A stretch of 39,464 nt of DNA from Colivivens sp963626085 (GTDB lineage: Bacteria; Bacteroidota; Bacteroidia; Bacteroidales; Bacteroidaceae), in assembly GCA_963626085.1 (NCBI GenBank), contig CAVFVJ010000017.1, positions 1 to 39,464 on the forward strand, read 5' to 3'. Shown piece after piece: positions 17,367-25,643 of the stretch. The first letter of the stretch is position 1, and each line of letters opens with the position of its first letter. The translations under genes were made by a program, and so were the position numbers. The notes under the pieces were generated by a model. The model was not told the DNA's origin, ran no database searches, and saw only the letters and a list, made by a program, of their open reading frames with translations.

Positions 17367-17923
17367 TAGCCGTACACTGCCATTACGGTGTACACTCCAT
17401 AAAGGATACTCCGACCGTACACACCTTTATATATATATAGACCGGTGCTTACAAGGTCGACTACGAACCACACCCACCATTGCTCAATGTATTTGCGTGA
17501 TAGCATCCACATGCCGATGACGCTCAGTGCGGTAGTGAATGCGTCGGTGTAGGGTACTTTGGAGTCCGTGCATCTGATCAGGAACCAGCTTAGGGCTGTA
17601 TCAAGTATGATGAAGATGGCGACAAGGTACAGCCATGTACGTTTCGGTGTCTTGCTGATTTCTATCTTCTTCTTTCCTCCTTTACCACCTCTGAGCCATA
17701 CTGCCAGTCCATAGATGCCAGCGAGGAAGTAATATACTTCCATGCCGCAGTCGGCATAGATGCCAGCCTGGTAGAGCACGATGATGTATATGGCTGGCAT
17801 GATGCAGCCCACAACCCACATCCATGCGGACGTGCGAAATTCCAGGAACAAGTAGACGAACCCAAGGATTGCTCCCAGGGTGTCTAACTTGTTGCTGATG
17901 ATATATTCCAGTACTTGTTCCAT
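17315..17923 (-). CDS. pnuT: PnuC-family transporter, probable thiamine transporter PnuT
   Basis: A 202-residue integral membrane protein with about seven hydrophobic helices and the PnuC-family features WMWVVGCIMPAIYI in helix 2-3 and QWWVWFVVDLVSTGLYIYKG near the end. PnuC proteins carry vitamins by facilitated diffusion with metabolic trapping. Its place directly after a TPP-riboswitch-controlled TonB receptor marks it as the thiamine-type PnuT rather than the nicotinamide riboside type, a pairing known from the CFB group. I use the ATG at 17923; an upstream extension would overlap the receptor gene. The 3' end overlaps the opposing kinase gene by 52 nt. No thiamine pyrophosphokinase gene follows it here. 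Confidence 0.88.
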   Translation of the reverse strand: MEQVLEYIISNKLDTLGAILGFVYLFLEFRTSAWMWVVGCIMPAIYIIVLYQAGIYADCGMEVYYFLAGIYGLAVWLRGGKGGKKKIEISKTPKRTWLYLVAIFIILDTALSWFLIRCTDSKVPYTDAFTTALSVIGMWMLSRKYIEQWWVWFVVDLVSTGLYIYKGVYGRSILYGVYTVMAVYGYYVWLRKRSNLESLRST

Positions 17924-17955
17924 TTTCAGACAGCTGTCAGTTGGGTAAGTCTGTC

Positions 17956-20325
17956 TCAGAAGCGGAGGGTGACACTGCCCATGGCTGTGAAGCCGCACAT
18001 CGGCATATAGCCAATCTGGTAGTAGCGGTTATCAACTGGGTGGTCTGTTCCCACGATGCTTGAGTAGACCCATCCGCTTGCAGCGTAACGTTCTCCGAAG
18101 ATATTGCTGAAATTAGCACCGACAGTGATATTCCTTATGCCCAATTTGCGTTTTGCCAGGTCGAAGGTGTAGTTCATGTTGACATTGGACGTGGTGTATG
18201 AAGGCAGACTGCGGTCTTTGTTCTCTGTGTTGTCGAGATACTGGCGGCTGACGAAGTTAGTGTGCCATACAGCCTGGAATCCCTTGTAGTGGAAATCCAA
18301 GAATCCGTTGAGGATGACACTCGGAGAGAAGGCGAGTGTGGACTTGTTGTAGTGTACGGTAGTGGCAGGTAGACTGTTCCAGTCGTTGTCGTATGTTTCA
18401 ACCTGCTCGTCGAGGTCTTTTATCTTGTTACTTGAGAGTGCAGCATTTCCTTCTACGGTGAACCAACTGATAGGACTGTATCCAGCACTCAGTTCTATAC
18501 CTGTGCGGTAGGATGTCTTGATATTGGTGGTGAGGGCCTCGCCTATGTCGCTTACCGCTCCAGTTTGTACGAACTGGTTGTCGTAGTCCATATAGTAGAG
18601 GTTTGCGTTGGCATACCAGTTCTTGCCGGTGTAGCTGTAGCCCAATTCGTAGTCGTTGACACTCTCTGCCTTGGGGAAACCGCTTCCTCCGTTGTCTGTG
18701 AAGTTGTTGCGCTCTGGCTCGCGGTGGCTGCGTGCATACGATACATAGGCTGTGTGGCCACCGGCATGGTATGAGAGCCCTGCTTTGGGATTAAAGAAGT
18801 CGTACTTGTTGTTGACATCGAGTACTTGGTTAACGTATGCTCCGTCCACTTCATAGAACTTGTCATTAATACCGGTGGTGACGTATTTCACGTGACGGTA
18901 CTGTATGTCACCGAAGATATCAAGGTGCTCTGTTGCGTGCAGGGTGGCTTTCGCATAGATGTTGGCGTCGGTCTTCTCCGCATCACTGTCGTAGTACTGG
19001 TAGTCTCCGTCTGCCAGAATCATCCTCCTTAACTGTTCGTTGCCAGCGTATGTGAGGTAACCGTAGTGGTTGCCTTCGAAGGTTTGCATGGCGAGTCCAC
19101 CGACCACATCCCATTTGCTATCCTTGTAGTTCATGTTCCACACCACTCCGTAGGTGTTCTGTGTGAGTCCCTTTTTACGGATGAAGTCACTCTTCTTGAC
19201 TGTGTTCCCGTCTGCGTCCGTGAAGTTTGACAGACCGAACTTCTTGAGTTTGCAGTTGTACTTGAACTCCTCGTAGTAGCCGTAGCCGTGGGTGTAGTGT
19301 ACTGCTCCCGATGTGCTCCAGTTGTCGTCTATCTGCCAAGCGAGACTAAGCATGTTGTGGTTCTGCCAGAAGTTGTCCGTTGTCTTGCTCCAGAGCGAAC
19401 CGTCTGCCATCTTGTACCTGCTTGTCGTCCATGTGCCGTCCCAGTTCGGGTTGAAATACTCGTAAAGGCTGTTGAAGCGTCCCATTCCGGCATTGTGCAT
19501 GTCCTTATAGGTTTTGATGCCGTCATATATGTTCATGCTGTAGTCATCGTTACCGGCAGTCACACCATTCCAGGCCTGTCCTGTAGATTCGAAATTGCCT
19601 ATGTTCTTGTACCGCAAGATGAGGTTGCCGTCGGTGCTGATGTAGGTTGCTCCACCATAGTAACTACCAGAACGTCCTGCTGTACCATGGATGTAACCAT
19701 CGGTCTGTGTCTCGTGGTATGCCCCGTCGAACACGAAATGATTCCACAGCAGTCCTGTGGAGAGTGAACCACCTATGTTGAAGGTGTTGTATGAACCGTA
19801 CGATGCCGACAACTCAGCGTTTGGAGTCATACTGGGGGCTTTGGTTGTCAGTGCTACAGTACCACCGAAGGCACCGTCTCCGTTGGTTGACGTGCCTACT
19901 CCGCGCTGTAGTTGCGCACTGCCGAGCAGACTCCCGTAACTGTTCATATTTGCCCAAAACACACACTGGTCTTCCGGTGAGTTGAGTGCCACTCCATCGA
20001 GGGTTACGTTGATGCGGCTGTCCGAAGCCCCACGAATCCTCATGTGGGATGTGCCGGTACCTATGCCGTTCTCACCCCATGCGATGACTCCGGGAGTGCG
20101 CGCAAAGAGGAACGGCAGTTCCTTGCCTGTGACGGAAAAGCCCTGCAGGTCGGCTTTGCCGATATTGCTCACAGCGAACGGCGCATCTTTCTTTGCCTTC
20201 ACACCGACAACTACGATCTCGTTGATTTTCTCTACTTTGGATGTGTCCGTGTCTGCACCCGGTACGGATGCCGCACATCCAAGACTACCCAGCAGCATGG
20301 CTGCTGTCAAACTTGTTTTTGTCAT
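17956..20325 (-). CDS. TonB-dependent receptor, predicted thiamine outer-membrane transporter
   Basis: A 789-residue outer-membrane receptor. Residues 1-~23 are a signal peptide; NEIVVVGVKAKK (~35-46) is the TonB-box region; the plug domain follows with RTPGVIAWGENGIGTGTSHMRIRGASD-type sequence and LDGVALNSP; the rest is a 22-strand-type barrel rich in Y/W/G ending in a terminal Phe. It has no N-terminal carboxypeptidase-like domain, so it is not SusC-like, and no SusD partner is present. The TPP riboswitch in its leader identifies the substrate class as thiamine or a precursor or phosphate ester. It is followed after 32 nt by pnuT, giving outer- and inner-membrane steps in one transcript. 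Confidence 0.93.
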   Translation of the reverse strand: MTKTSLTAAMLLGSLGCAASVPGADTDTSKVEKINEIVVVGVKAKKDAPFAVSNIGKADLQGFSVTGKELPFLFARTPGVIAWGENGIGTGTSHMRIRGASDSRINVTLDGVALNSPEDQCVFWANMNSYGSLLGSAQLQRGVGTSTNGDGAFGGTVALTTKAPSMTPNAELSASYGSYNTFNIGGSLSTGLLWNHFVFDGAYHETQTDGYIHGTAGRSGSYYGGATYISTDGNLILRYKNIGNFESTGQAWNGVTAGNDDYSMNIYDGIKTYKDMHNAGMGRFNSLYEYFNPNWDGTWTTSRYKMADGSLWSKTTDNFWQNHNMLSLAWQIDDNWSTSGAVHYTHGYGYYEEFKYNCKLKKFGLSNFTDADGNTVKKSDFIRKKGLTQNTYGVVWNMNYKDSKWDVVGGLAMQTFEGNHYGYLTYAGNEQLRRMILADGDYQYYDSDAEKTDANIYAKATLHATEHLDIFGDIQYRHVKYVTTGINDKFYEVDGAYVNQVLDVNNKYDFFNPKAGLSYHAGGHTAYVSYARSHREPERNNFTDNGGSGFPKAESVNDYELGYSYTGKNWYANANLYYMDYDNQFVQTGAVSDIGEALTTNIKTSYRTGIELSAGYSPISWFTVEGNAALSSNKIKDLDEQVETYDNDWNSLPATTVHYNKSTLAFSPSVILNGFLDFHYKGFQAVWHTNFVSRQYLDNTENKDRSLPSYTTSNVNMNYTFDLAKRKLGIRNITVGANFSNIFGERYAASGWVYSSIVGTDHPVDNRYYQIGYMPMCGFTAMGSVTLRF

Positions 20326-20383
20326 AAACTTGTTTTTAACTAAAGATTAAACAACGTAAAGGAGTACGGAATCTATCTAATCG

Positions 20384-20458
20384 TCCCTACGGCAGCATTA
20401 CCTGCATCAGGTTCATGGGTATATTCTCAGCTTGCCGCACAGGCGGCAGGCACCCCTT
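20384..20458 (-). promoter_or_regulatory. TPP (thiamin pyrophosphate) riboswitch, THI element
   Basis: Read on the minus strand, the leader has every core block of the THI box: GGGGTGCC (20449-20456), GCTGAGA (CTGAGA at 20425-20430), ACCC, then TGAACCTGAT followed by GGTAATGC and a final GTAGGGA (from 20390 to 20384). The G-rich start pairs with the C-rich end segments as expected for P1-P3. It lies between a -7 box at 20476-20483 and the receptor ATG at 20325. The 58 nt after the aptamer show no strong T-tract terminator, so control may be at translation or by another mechanism. TPP binding should switch off both transport genes. Confidence 0.95.
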
Positions 20459-20475
20459 TAGTTAAAATTCGGGTG

Positions 20476-20483
20476 CAAAGGTA
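20476..20483 (-). promoter_or_regulatory. -7 box of the thiamine transport operon
   Basis: TACCTTTG on the minus strand places the transcription start near 20470, about 12 nt before the riboswitch aptamer. No clear -33 TTTG is present. Confidence 0.6.
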
Positions 20484-20575
20484 GCCAATTGTTTTGAAAG
20501 TAGTGTGGTCTTGTACGGATAATTTACTTTGGAGAGGGTCTTATGCGGACGAAACAGCAGTTTATGAAAGACAAA

Positions 20576-20606
20576 GGGAGCGGATTCGCTTGTGGAATCC
20601 GCTCCC
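20576..20606 (-). terminator. Intrinsic terminator after the DUF4859-like gene
   Basis: A perfect 12-bp inverted repeat, GGGAGCGGATTC and its complement (20576-20587 and 20595-20606), encloses a 7-nt loop. Read on the minus strand the stem is followed by TTTGTCTTTC. It lies 22 nt after the stop codon of the secreted protein gene. Confidence 0.85.
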
Positions 20607-20628
20607 TGTTGGAATATGGTGGTCAGAG

Positions 20629-23064
20629 TTATTTTACAAGAATCTTCTTGCCGCCCTTGACATAAATACCCTTTGACGGGTTGAGCACCTTGCGGCCTGT
20701 GAGGTCGTATACTGTGGTGTCATTGCTTGCCTCGTCAACAGATGAGATGCCTGTGTCGGTCTCGTTGACAATCACATCGAACTCATAGTACTTGTTGTTG
20801 TACTTCAGGTAGATGACAGTCTTGTATGTGTTCATCATGTTGACATCGTCAAGGATGTATGACTTGAACACTCCATCAGAGTAACCTGCGTAGAATACAA
20901 CAGCTGTCGAACCTACTGTATTGCCCTGGGCATCGAAGCTGAAGCCGTACATATCATCGAAGTTCTCTGCGTTCTTTGCAATGAGATTGCCGTTAGCGTC
21001 CTTTACAAGCCACTCGCCGCTTTCACTCAATTCTTCCTCAGTACATCCGAGCTTCTCGCACGCTGCTGCCAGACTGAACTCCTGCTCAAAGATATCATCA
21101 TCTTCGTTGCGACCCAATAAGCTGACTTCTTCAGTTCCGACAGGAGTGATTACCTCGCTGACGTACTTGAGAGTGACATTGAGTTTTATTGCCTTGCCGT
21201 TCCAGTGGTCTGCGATGAAGAATGTGCCGTGGCATACATCACCTGCCTTAGGCAGTCCAGGTACATTGAACCAGTGGATTGTGCTTTGGTAGTACCATAT
21301 TGCGTATGCACCATTGCCAGTGTAACCGGCAGCGTATGCCATGCCTGTGATTGAGTCTGCTGCAGACATCCAGAAACCACCGCCTCCGTAGGTGCTTGCT
21401 TCTCTTACTGAGTAGTTTGCTGTAGTGTCGCCTGCTGCTGTCAGACCGTAGAATGTTCCTGTAGTGGTGCCGAGCAGACTGTCAATGTCTGATACGTCAG
21501 TAGTACCGATCTCCCATGAGTTTGTCAATGGCACGATCTGCACTGTGAGGTCATGTTCGATAATCTCACACTGGCTGAGTGTGTACTGTGGATTATCCAT
21601 GGTCAGCTTTACGTTCAACTGATAGTAGTTCTTGCCGTTGATGAGATACAGGGTTGAGTTGAATTCCTCACCACCGTTGAACTTGTTAGGTGTGTTGCCA
21701 ATCTTTAGATACCAGTTGGCTTTGTTTACAGAGTCGTTGAGGAACTCGATGAAGATGTTGGCTGCGTCTGCACTGTAGCTTGTGGCTGCGTTGTCAGCTG
21801 TCATCCAGAAACCTGCATTGTCAGCGGTGTAGTTGTTGGTGATGCTTCCGTGGCTGTCGTTTGCGTAGAGTCCCAAGTTCTCCAGAACGTTTTCTGCACC
21901 AGCCTTTTGGAAGGTAGCGACAATCTCAGCGATGTTGACAGGTATACTGTCTGTAACATCCCATCCGCCACGCGGGTCACGGTTTACGATGAATTCCTTC
22001 TCGCCAATCTTGTTGTAGTTGGTGATTGGGTCAAGTTCCATGTCGACTGTGAGGTCTATAGTAAGGACGTATGCCTTGTCTCCATAGACGATATAAATGT
22101 CTGCCTGACGGTTCTCCTTGAGATTCCAGTGGCCAGGGTACTGACCTATAATGCAGTCGATGGCATCTGTGCCTGTGTTGTAGCTCATTTCAGCTATGTA
22201 GAACTTGTTGGTCTCAGCACTGTAACTGCCGAGAATCAACTCTGTGCCTTCTGTCTGTGTGGCCTCGTCCCATACGCCTGAATCAAACCAAAAACCCGGA
22301 TTAGGTGTTGCTGTGAACTTGTGTATGAGGTCAGCTGCCCATATCTCGTTGGCACTGTCGTAATCCTTGGTGAAGAGCATGGAACTGAGGTGCTCCTTCA
22401 TGTATACCGAGTCGATACCGAGTGCTTCGGAGATGCCGGTCACGGGGATGGAGTTCTTCACGTCATACCAGCTGTCATACAAAGACTGTGTACTCTTGTA
22501 TGTGTACTTGCCGACGATGTTAAGGTCTTCTATTGTTGTTACAGGCTCTTTGTCGATGTCGAGGTCAGGAGTACCGACTGTGAGTGTCGGGTTGAACACG
22601 ACTGTCTGGCCGTTGTAGTTGATACTGCATGTAGCCTTGATGGTTCCGCTCTCAAGGTTTCCTGTCTGGCCGATGGTGATGCTGATTGTGGTGTCATCGA
22701 TATCGAGACGGCAATAAGCGGCAGCACTTCCCCAACCTTCGAGCATATTGCCCTCCTGGTCAATGTAGAAAGCACCGTCTCCAGCGTTTCCGCGTTCATA
22801 GCTCCATGACCCGTCAGAATGCTTGAGCATGAAGAAATCTGAATTGTAGCTTGCTTTCTGCCACTCCTGAATGGCAGAACTGAGTGTTTCGGCGTCTACG
22901 CCCAACTCTTCTGCGATGACACTCATTTCGAATGGCTCGCTTGTGGTAGCCCACGCTCCATAGTCGGCTCGCATACTGAAGGTATGCTCACCGTCAGCCG
23001 ACGCTTTCATTCCTGTGAAGAAGAATGCGAGCGCCATGATTACAAACGTAAAGTTTCTTGTCAT
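20629..23064 (-). CDS. Secreted protein with five DUF4859-like modules
   Basis: An 811-residue exported protein from the ATG at 23064 (the frame extends 34 codons further, past the promoter, and is rejected). A signal peptide ends near ASA-D (residue 23). The mature part consists of about five diverged modules of 120-150 residues (roughly 27-165, 186-342, 354-490, 497-633, 646-768). Each has an N-terminal strand, a helical segment, a central G-F/A-W/F-M/F/Y motif (GAFYID, PGFWFD, AGFWMT, GGFWMS, YGFSFD) and a closing pair of strands (LTIDLTV, LNVKLTM, LNVTLKY, FDVIVNE). I recognise the last as DUF4859-like. The final ~40 residues (GISSVDEAS, VYDLTGRKV, KGIYVKGGKKILVK) are the tail common on Bacteroidales secreted proteins. 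Ligand or substrate unknown. Confidence 0.82.
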   Translation of the reverse strand: MTRNFTFVIMALAFFFTGMKASADGEHTFSMRADYGAWATTSEPFEMSVIAEELGVDAETLSSAIQEWQKASYNSDFFMLKHSDGSWSYERGNAGDGAFYIDQEGNMLEGWGSAAAYCRLDIDDTTISITIGQTGNLESGTIKATCSINYNGQTVVFNPTLTVGTPDLDIDKEPVTTIEDLNIVGKYTYKSTQSLYDSWYDVKNSIPVTGISEALGIDSVYMKEHLSSMLFTKDYDSANEIWAADLIHKFTATPNPGFWFDSGVWDEATQTEGTELILGSYSAETNKFYIAEMSYNTGTDAIDCIIGQYPGHWNLKENRQADIYIVYGDKAYVLTIDLTVDMELDPITNYNKIGEKEFIVNRDPRGGWDVTDSIPVNIAEIVATFQKAGAENVLENLGLYANDSHGSITNNYTADNAGFWMTADNAATSYSADAANIFIEFLNDSVNKANWYLKIGNTPNKFNGGEEFNSTLYLINGKNYYQLNVKLTMDNPQYTLSQCEIIEHDLTVQIVPLTNSWEIGTTDVSDIDSLLGTTTGTFYGLTAAGDTTANYSVREASTYGGGGFWMSAADSITGMAYAAGYTGNGAYAIWYYQSTIHWFNVPGLPKAGDVCHGTFFIADHWNGKAIKLNVTLKYVSEVITPVGTEEVSLLGRNEDDDIFEQEFSLAAACEKLGCTEEELSESGEWLVKDANGNLIAKNAENFDDMYGFSFDAQGNTVGSTAVVFYAGYSDGVFKSYILDDVNMMNTYKTVIYLKYNNKYYEFDVIVNETDTGISSVDEASNDTTVYDLTGRKVLNPSKGIYVKGGKKILVK

Positions 23065-23170
23065 ATTGATTTTGGATTTAAGTGAATAAAAGTTCCAGTC
23101 CAATTGTTCTTCCTGCCACCGGCAGCTCATCTGACGGATTCGTATCAGCACTACTGATGGATTCATATCG

Positions 23171-23203
23171 CAAAGGTATAATAAATATTTTTACGGCTAC
23201 AAA
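23171..23203 (-). promoter_or_regulatory. Promoter of the DUF4859-like gene
   Basis: On the minus strand TTTG (plus CAAA 23200-23203) is 21 nt before TACCTTTG (23171-23178). The predicted start near 23165 gives a leader of about 100 nt. The -33 box lies within the terminator hairpin of the upstream gene. Confidence 0.7.
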
Positions 23204-23230
23204 CTTTTATGGAAGAATCTGTAGCCGTAA
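23191..23230 (-). terminator. Terminator after the CocE/NonD hydrolase gene
   Basis: TTACGGCTAC (23191-23200) and GTAGCCGTAA (23221-23230) form a perfect 10-bp stem with a 20-nt loop. On the minus strand the stem is followed by AAATATTT, not a clean T-tract, and the hairpin starts about 33 nt after the hydrolase stop. Confidence 0.6.
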
Positions 23231-23262
23231 TGCAATTTTTGTTTGTTACACGTGTGTTTTGA

Positions 23263-25173
23263 CTATTCTACAACAGGCAGCCATACTTTGGACTGGTGCT
23301 CTCCTGTATGGTAGAGACGTATGGTGCTGCTTTGGAAGTCCGCATCGTCACAGGTATAGATATTGCAGAACTTCTGTGGGTTGCGGTCAATCAACGGGAA
23401 TAGTGAACTCTGCACCTGTATCATCAGACGGTGACCAGGGCTGAAGGTGTGCGACATATCGTTGAGCGCGAACTTCAGTGCAGTCGGTTGACCCGGCACG
23501 AACGCCTCGGGGTCGCTGAAGCTGTTGCGGAACTTGCCGCGCATCACTTCCCAGCGCACGAGGGTCTGCCGTCCCTGTTTGTCGACGTCGATTACCTTCA
23601 CCACAAAGTCCGCATCGGTGGTGCTGACGCTGACGGTGAAGTCTACCTCCGGTGTACCTACGACAGTCAACGGTTTGGTCAACTCTCCAGTCTGGAACAC
23701 AGCCACGTCTGGACGCCATGAGGCGAACCGCTGGTCAGCGTTCATGTAGTCTGCTGTACGACTGTCGTGCGGTGCGATGCCTATGTATGGAACAGGTCGT
23801 GACGGGTCACTCACATATTGGGTGTACTCCATGCTTGGGTTGGATTCTTTCGGACAGTAGGTAACATCAGAGCATAGCGCACCGTCTGGCTGCAGGTAGA
23901 AGGCTGTCCTTTTGCGGTTCCATGTCTTGTTGCCAGACACGAAACTGTCGGACTTGGGATTCCATCCTTCCTTGATGTCGTACCACTGGTTAGAACCGCT
24001 GTCAAATATCCTTGCTCCGTATGCAGGTTTCTCTCCCTTGTCCTCAAGGTAATAGGCGAAGAACGGATATTCGATATTGTACATGTAATAATCTTCGCTG
24101 GCGAGGTCTCCATAGTCGATGCCGCCCAACTCCTGCGCTCTGGGGTATCTCCATGCCCCATGACTCCAAGGACCTTCCACGAGGTATACAGGTGTCTTGG
24201 GTGACTTCTCCTTTATCGCCTTGTAAGTGGCGAAAGCCCCGAAGCAGTCCTCTGCATCATAGAGTCCGCCTATGACCATCACGGCTGGGTTGGACTTCTT
24301 CGAGCTGGAGAGGTACTGCACGTAATTGGTCACCGTGTGGGTGTACCACCAGTCATCCTGGTTGGGGTGCTTCACTGCAGTGTTCCACATGTCAAGGCTG
24401 TCGCCCATAATCTGCGTGAAGTTCTTGATGGCACCGATGCGCAGGTAGTCAGTGTACACGTCATGTGTAACGATGTTGGTAGGGTTGTCGCTGCGGCTGA
24501 TGCGTCCTGCCCAGAAGGCAGGGGTGTTGATGTACTTGAACCAGTACTCGAAACTGAACATGTCCATCAGGCACAGCGCACCGTTGTGGTGGTCGTCGTC
24601 ACCGAGAAACCAGTCGGTAACAGGTGCCTGTGGGGTGACCGCCTTGATTGCCGGGTGGAGGGAGAGGGCAGCCATAGTGGCGTAGAAACCAGGATAGCTT
24701 ATACCGTGTACACCTATTTTATTATTAGAGTGGGTGTTGTGGATGAGCCATTCGGCAGTGTCGTAGGTGTCACTTGCCTCGTCCACTTGATTCTTATTCT
24801 TCTTGTTTGGGATGTAGGGGCGCAGGTCTTCGAATACCCCTTCGCTCTTGTTCTTGCCTCGCACGTCTTGATAGACGATGATGTATCCGTTGCGCACATA
24901 CTCGCGGTAACCGATACTCGCAAAGTTGTTGAAACGGTCTGTGCCGTAGGGCGCACAGCCGTAGCACTGGCGGTTCATCAGTATGGGGTGACGTTTTGAG
25001 TTGTCCTTCGGCTCATAGATGGCGGTGAACAATTTGACTCCGTCACGCATGGGAATCATAACCTCTCGTTTGGTGTAGTGGTTTTCGACCCACTGCTGGT
25101 CGATGCTGTCGGTCTCGGCACCGTAGGCTACGGTGAAGAAGCACAGTGTCATTAGTAGGATGATGTGTCTCAT
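23263..25173 (-). CDS. Secreted CocE/NonD (X-Pro dipeptidyl-peptidase S15-like) hydrolase
   Basis: A 636-residue exported alpha/beta-hydrolase. I choose the ATG at 25173, which gives a clear signal peptide (RHIILLMTLCFFTVAYGAE); the longer frame passes through the promoter. The hydrolase core has the nucleophile elbow GISYPG with Ser159, Asp306 in GLYDAED and His338 in PWSHGAW, all expected for the CocE/NonD group. The C-terminal beta-rich domain (from ~480; VDFTVSVSTTDADFVVKVIDV and GHRLMIQVQSS) is the PepX_C jelly roll. The family includes cocaine esterase, glutaryl-7-ACA acylases and X-Pro dipeptidyl peptidases; the substrate here, an acyl ester, amide or proline peptide, cannot be told. 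It is transcribed separately from the downstream DUF4859-like gene. Confidence 0.92.
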   Translation of the reverse strand: MRHIILLMTLCFFTVAYGAETDSIDQQWVENHYTKREVMIPMRDGVKLFTAIYEPKDNSKRHPILMNRQCYGCAPYGTDRFNNFASIGYREYVRNGYIIVYQDVRGKNKSEGVFEDLRPYIPNKKNKNQVDEASDTYDTAEWLIHNTHSNNKIGVHGISYPGFYATMAALSLHPAIKAVTPQAPVTDWFLGDDDHHNGALCLMDMFSFEYWFKYINTPAFWAGRISRSDNPTNIVTHDVYTDYLRIGAIKNFTQIMGDSLDMWNTAVKHPNQDDWWYTHTVTNYVQYLSSSKKSNPAVMVIGGLYDAEDCFGAFATYKAIKEKSPKTPVYLVEGPWSHGAWRYPRAQELGGIDYGDLASEDYYMYNIEYPFFAYYLEDKGEKPAYGARIFDSGSNQWYDIKEGWNPKSDSFVSGNKTWNRKRTAFYLQPDGALCSDVTYCPKESNPSMEYTQYVSDPSRPVPYIGIAPHDSRTADYMNADQRFASWRPDVAVFQTGELTKPLTVVGTPEVDFTVSVSTTDADFVVKVIDVDKQGRQTLVRWEVMRGKFRNSFSDPEAFVPGQPTALKFALNDMSHTFSPGHRLMIQVQSSLFPLIDRNPQKFCNIYTCDDADFQSSTIRLYHTGEHQSKVWLPVVE

Positions 25174-25204
25174 AATCTTTAATGTTTGATTTGCAATTGT
25201 GGCG

Positions 25205-25212
25205 CAAAGATA
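25205..25212 (-). promoter_or_regulatory. -7 box of the CocE/NonD hydrolase gene
   Basis: TATCTTTG on the minus strand, 31 nt before the chosen ATG, supports the start at 25173. No clear -33 box is visible. Confidence 0.55.
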
Positions 25213-25275
25213 GTGAAAACAAGCGGTATGGACGCTGCTTTCGGAGGAAATGTTGAGAAAAAAGACTGATATTGT

Positions 25276-25305
25276 TTTGTGGCTGAGAAAAAATATGTAA
25301 CTTTG
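25276..25305 (+). promoter_or_regulatory. Promoter of the rpmB-rpmG-DUF4295 operon
   Basis: TTTG at 25276-25279, an 18-nt spacer and TAACTTTG at 25298-25305 form a near-canonical Bacteroidetes promoter. The leader to rpmB is about 50 nt. Confidence 0.75.
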
Positions 25306-25359
25306 CACGCTGTTTCGAAATCCCGACAGGAAATATAGCGAGAATAAAACGAAAGATAT

Positions 25360-25620
25360 ATGTCAAAAGTTTGTCAAATTACAGGTAAGAAGTCAGTGAT
25401 AGGCAACAATGTCTCTCACTCACTCCGTAGAACAAAGCGCAGATTCAATGTCAATTTGTTCACAAAGAAATTCTACTATGTAGAAGAGGATTGTTGGATT
25501 GTACTGAAGGTCAGTGCTGCTGGTCTTCGCATTATTAACCGTATCGGTCTCGACGCAGCATTGAGAAAGGCTGTAGCCAAGGGACATTGCGAATGGAAGG
25601 ATATCCAGGTAATCGCATGA
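25360..25620 (+). CDS. rpmB: 50S ribosomal protein L28
   Basis: An 86-residue basic protein with the L28 pattern SKVCQITGKKSVIGNNVSHS, LRRTKRRFNVNL and a C-terminal VSAAGLRIINRIGLDAAL segment. It binds 23S rRNA of the large subunit. Only one cysteine (Cys5) is present, so it is the zinc-independent (C-minus) form. It is the first gene of the ribosomal operon, 23 nt before rpmG. Confidence 0.97.
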   Translation: MSKVCQITGKKSVIGNNVSHSLRRTKRRFNVNLFTKKFYYVEEDCWIVLKVSAAGLRIINRIGLDAALRKAVAKGHCEWKDIQVIA

Positions 25621-25630
25621 TAATACAATA

Positions 25631-25637
25631 AGGAGGT
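25631..25637 (+). promoter_or_regulatory. Consensus Shine-Dalgarno in front of rpmG
   Basis: AGGAGGT ends 6 nt before the rpmG ATG, an ideal spacing. Bacteroidetes genes usually lack Shine-Dalgarno sequences, and none of the other genes in this window that I checked has one this strong, so it is unusual. Confidence 0.7.
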
Positions 25638-25643
25638 TTAGTC

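Noticed and set aside
23065..23166. 34-codon extension of the DUF4859-like protein
   Set aside because: The promoter at 23171-23203 predicts transcription starting near 23165, at the extension's own first codons, and only the ATG at 23064 gives an N-terminal signal peptide.
24337..24999. A 220-codon plus-strand frame within the CocE/NonD gene, valine-rich
   Set aside because: It is antisense to conserved hydrolase core including the catalytic Asp region of the other strand; Val-rich composition comes from the complementary codons and no domain is seen.
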